The translations under genes were made by a program, and so were the position numbers. Shown here piece by piece: positions 60,954-64,000 of a stretch of DNA of 64,000 nucleotides (within the stretch, counting starts at the first letter, position 1; every line of letters begins with the position of its first letter). The notes beneath the pieces were generated by a model. That model was not told the DNA's origin, did not search any database, and saw only the letters and a program-made list of their open reading frames with translations. Source of the stretch: Isochrysis galbana (taxonomy: Eukaryota; Haptophyta; Isochrysidales; Isochrysidaceae); contig CM030933.1 in NCBI GenBank assembly GCA_018136815.1, forward strand, positions 6,983,137 to 7,047,136, given 5' to 3'.

Positions 60954-62318
60954 TTATTGAATACCTCCCAGAGGCGAATCCCCTCCCATCAAAACACGTG
61001 CAAAGGAAATGCGTTGGGCATTGAATAATGGAGAATCGACCAAGAACGAAATCCACTCAAACCAGGATGACCAAAAATATAAGCCGCCACTCTCAAATAG
61101 GATTCCAATCGCATCAGCGTCGCCTCCTCGGTCATGTCTCGTTCCCACGATATAGCTCCATAAGTTCGTGAAGAGCAACCACCAACACAACGTGCATTGG
61201 GCTCGGAAGTCATTTCCTCCATGCATTTTGTGCGGAGAGGCGTCTTGGGCATTAGAGAGAACGAGGATGGACGAATATGCGGATGGCCCTCGCTCAACGA
61301 TGACGCTCCGTGGCCAGGTGTAGCCGCCGTCATCAGAGCGAAAGATTGTCATCCGCGAGCGCCGAAGTCTGGCATCGGGCTTTGCGAAGAAGAGCGGGCC
61401 AGGTGAAATTGATTTGTTATATGTGAGGGACACATTGCGAACGAGCGGCAGCGGCACTGCAAGCGATGCTTGCACACCAGTCTGGCGCGGCTCCTTTAGG
61501 ACAACGGTCCGGAAGGTTCGGAGTGGATGCAAGTCTTCTGCATGCAATGTGTGTATCCACCGAGGCCCTGCACTTATTTCGCGCGACTGAAGCAGGAGCT
61601 CACCATTCTGCAGTTGCACAAGCGCTGCTTCGTCGGTATGGTCTCCGGCAAAGCCATCGACAATATTCCAAGTCTCACCAGCATCATGTGAAACAATGAT
61701 ATGCGAACGTGGACCTTCATCACCGGTCTCAGAGCCGCCATCGTGATTGCAAGCAGCGATTATCGTTCCATTTGCAAGTGCTACACCTGTTCCACCTGGT
61801 CCCGTGGCGTACCAAGTCCATGAATCTCGTTTTACCATACTCGTGATCTCTCGTGGTGAGCTGTTCCACGTCAAGTCCCCAGTCTGATCGATAGTGGCTG
61901 AAAAAAGCCATACGCGTCGAGATTCGGCTGCGGAGACTTTTCTCTGTCTGATCTCTTCGTCATAAGCGTCATGTGCATTGGAGCAAGCTAGCAATAGCAA
62001 TCTTCGCGATTCTGGCAAGTAGATGGGCAGCGGATTGCCAAGGGTGCCATCTGATAGGACGGGGTCGCCTAATTGTCCCGCCGTACTCAGGAGGGTGAGC
62101 CCATCTCTTGGCTCCCAGGACCTTCCTCCATTGAATGACTGCCGATACACCAGATCGATCCGCCCGCAGTCGCCAATTCCTTCGCGTGCCTCCGCGAATG
62201 CCAGCAGAGGCCCAGCGCTACCGAGCTCAACCAGTGCAGGAATCCGAAATTGAGGATAGCCTGCCAGGCCCTGCCAGAAAACGTCCGTTCGCCACGACAG
62301 GCTCCCCTGATTGCCCAT
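60954..62318 (-). CDS. Sialidase-like glycoside hydrolase (BNR/Asp-box repeats)
   Basis: 454 residues from the ATG at 62318. The FRIP motif is at 24-27 (PQFRIPAL), supplying the first arginine of the sialidase triad. Asp boxes SFNGGRSW (61-68, Asn in place of Asp), SHDAGETW and SDDGGYTW are present. EAALVQLQNGELLLQSR supplies the second arginine and the Glu partner, and GPSAYSSILVL the Tyr nucleophile region. The order and spacing fit an exo-alpha-sialidase or related ulosonic-acid (Kdn) hydrolase. The C-terminal part (residues about 375-440) is unusually Trp/Phe-rich, and a short unrecognised intron there cannot be excluded. There is no signal peptide, so it is probably cytosolic unless an upstream exon exists. 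Confidence 0.8.
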   Translation of the reverse strand: MGNQGSLSWRTDVFWQGLAGYPQFRIPALVELGSAGPLLAFAEAREGIGDCGRIDLVYRQSFNGGRSWEPRDGLTLLSTAGQLGDPVLSDGTLGNPLPIYLPESRRLLLLACSNAHDAYDEEIRQRKVSAAESRRVWLFSATIDQTGDLTWNSSPREITSMVKRDSWTWYATGPGGTGVALANGTIIAACNHDGGSETGDEGPRSHIIVSHDAGETWNIVDGFAGDHTDEAALVQLQNGELLLQSREISAGPRWIHTLHAEDLHPLRTFRTVVLKEPRQTGVQASLAVPLPLVRNVSLTYNKSISPGPLFFAKPDARLRRSRMTIFRSDDGGYTWPRSVIVERGPSAYSSILVLSNAQDASPHKMHGGNDFRAQCTLCWWLLFTNLWSYIVGTRHDRGGDADAIGILFESGGLYFWSSWFEWISFLVDSPLFNAQRISFARVLMGGDSPLGGIQ

Positions 62319-63516
62319 CCGACCCTCCAAGGGCCCTTACCCTTTCTTTCACCGCGTCCTAAAGCGAGCGAAGATTGCTCTGGGCGCTCAAATTCTCAAT
62401 GCGTGCTCTCTTCCCCAAATACAATAACGCATCTCTCTCTCTCTCTCGGCCTCCTTCCCTTGGTTCGCTCGTTCCGTCGCCGGCGGTTGGCACCCCGCCT
62501 GAAGCTTGCTACCCTCCTACTCGTTCTCTCCTCTTTGCACGGGCAGCGAGGACTCTCTCTCCTCTTTCCCCGGGCGGCCCCGCCTCCTCCAAGGCTACGG
62601 ATTGCCAGTATATATAACTGCAAGGCAGGGATTTGGTTCCGGGGATACAATAGAAGCCTCAGGGAATCCCGGACAAAAGCATTCCCTTGGGAACAACGGG
62701 GAATGGACGCGGAGACGGGGGCGGACACTCGCGCCGACCTCGCCCTGCCATGTGCGTCAGGCGCTTCAGAACCGCCGCGAGCTCCCCGGCCGGGCGTAGG
62801 CGCGCATTGGGCATCCCGGGTGTGATGTTCTGGAGGTGGTGAGCCGCCGCGTCCCCTGGCCACACTTCTCCGCTCTTCCGGGGCCCGTTCGACCCGCCTG
62901 TTGCGGACGCCATCCCGGTAGTCAGATGGCAGGTCGAGCGGGCCCCAAGGCCTCCTCTTCGGCTGGCAGGTGGAGAGGGTTAGAGAGAGAGGGACAAGAC
63001 GGCCAAGGAAGGAGGCACGGGCGCTGCGAGGACGCGGCGAGGGTGGATGCGGCAAGGGCGGCGGCAGTGAGAGCGGAGGTGCGATGGTGGCGAGGCTGGG
63101 GCGGCGACGAGAGCCGAAGTGGCAAGGGTGGTGGCAACAGCGGACGGCGTTCGATGTGGATGGCGGTGAAGGTGGCAGCCACGAGGGACGCGGTAAGGGC
63201 GACGCGCGGCGGGGCGAGGGCGGCGAGGGCGTGGTGGACAGGGTAGATGGCGGGGGCAAGGGCATTCGCAGAGGAGGCGAGGGGCGGGCAACCAACGTGA
63301 TGGCTGTAGTAATGAGAGTGATGCAGGTGGCGAGGGCGGCTATGGCGGCGAAGGAGGAGGAGGCTAGTGAGCCAGGGCTCGCCACTTCACTCCATTCCAT
63401 CCTGTCGGCATACTGCTCACACTGGTGCACAAGCAATTTTGGTGGATATGTGGTGCTTGAGCACGTAAGTTGAAAGTTGTAGATTTCTGTAGATACTTTT
63501 TGATGGTGTATGAATA
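62319..63516. other. No gene recognised; GGC-rich degenerate minisatellite
   Basis: 62400-62460 holds a CT run upstream of the sialidase gene. From 62930 to 63350 the plus strand is made of degenerate GGCRAGGGYGGCGG-like units. The long open frame on the minus strand (to 63565) is a product of this composition and begins inside a LINE 3' tail, so I do not annotate it. Confidence 0.5.
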
Positions 63517-64000
63517 TGTCAAAAAAAAACTTCTTAACAGTCTCGCCGCGCGCGCGACCCTGCACAGCCTCTTATGCAGCCACGCCCGCTTCCCTTATCC
63601 CCCCTCCACCTGCCTTGCGGCTCGTCCCCTCGTTCGTGCTCTACCTAGTACCTAGCTAGGGGCTGGGGCTGGGTGTAGTATGTTTCCAGTGGCAGGCGGT
63701 GTGCACCGATTCTCGCTGGCTTTCCTTACTCCTTCTTCTTGCGCCATCGGGCTACCGGCTGTTGCGTGTTTCCTCTTTGTATTGAGTGTTGGGCGCTTGT
63801 AGGTTAGCGTATCTATGGGCATCCGTCCGGTGAGGCGCGGGTCGCGGCGGGGGCACGCGCGATCAGGCTAGCCGTTCCGCCATGTTAAGCGCTTGTGTTA
63901 TTAGAGATAGGTTCGTATTCATGACTAGGGTTCCTTTATCGTTAGTACTTAGTAGTAAAGATGGGGGTGCTGAGTTCTCGTGGCGACTTGATCTTAGGCT
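63517..64000 (-). mobile_element. LINE 3' end running off the window
   Basis: Tail GGCGAGACTGTTAAGAAG plus T run (63517-63545), 3' UTR matching 21480-21700, and at 63885-64000 an ORF2 tail in minus frame (NDKGTLVMNTNLSLITQALN, then a Leu-Ala stop), matching 21805-22023. The 5' part lies beyond the window. Confidence 0.7.

Noticed and set aside
62396-63565. Minus-strand open frame of 389 codons upstream of the sialidase gene
   Set aside because: It begins inside a repeated LINE 3' tail and runs through a degenerate GGC-rich minisatellite; no domain, and Pro/Ser/Arg composition follows from base composition.

Overview
The window is nuclear DNA of a eukaryotic, photosynthetic microalga. Evidence: protein genes split by short GT-AG introns (about 50-175 nt), a plastid carotenoid isomerase gene, a predicted plastid membrane protein, a PPR protein, a Nop4/RBM28-type nucleolar RNA-binding protein and a Virilizer-type protein. 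There are no operons, no Shine-Dalgarno logic and no bacterial genes. GC is high, and long GA/CT and poly-C/poly-G tracts sit directly upstream of several start codons. A haptophyte or other secondary-plastid alga is my best guess from style only; no rRNA or plastid marker fixes the lineage.

Host genes, left to right: FN3-like membrane protein (-, 3589-4810, 4 exons); unknown membrane-anchored protein (+, 8057-9855); Nop4/RBM28-like protein (-, 11684-14242); CRTISO-like carotenoid isomerase (+, 17322-19554, 3 exons); secreted or organellar FKBP (+, 22532-22963); PPR protein (-, 29232-31418) divergent from a half-size ABC transporter (+, 32204-34581); gamma-glutamylcyclotransferase-like protein (-, 37300-37971); Virilizer/VIRMA-like m6A-writer subunit (+, 38925-44403); thioredoxin-like protein (+, 47798-48553); PDZ/FN3/coiled-coil protein (-, 55381-58764); sialidase-like protein (-, 60954-62318). 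They do not form one pathway. Several are plastid or RNA-related (CRTISO, PPR, Nop4, Virilizer).

Most of the space between genes is retroelement DNA: an L1/Tx1-like LINE (an ORF1 of unknown family, an RT with FADD, a C-terminal CCHC), GC-rich non-coding retroposons, and relics of Ty1/copia gag, Ty3/gypsy RNase H and possibly two DNA transposons.

The most unusual system here is a set of retroposon families (called B, C, D and the deleted LINE E below). They share a 5'-terminal stem-loop with covarying stem sequence, followed by an ATGG-containing GC-rich second hairpin. Five complete copies have exact target-site duplications of 15-22 bp that place the stem-loop at, or within a few bases of, the 5' end of the element. 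B, C and D share a central GC-rich module but end in different 3' tails. This looks like a CORE-like family of large SINE-type elements built on LINE 5' leaders. Nesting is up to three levels deep (49687-54055).
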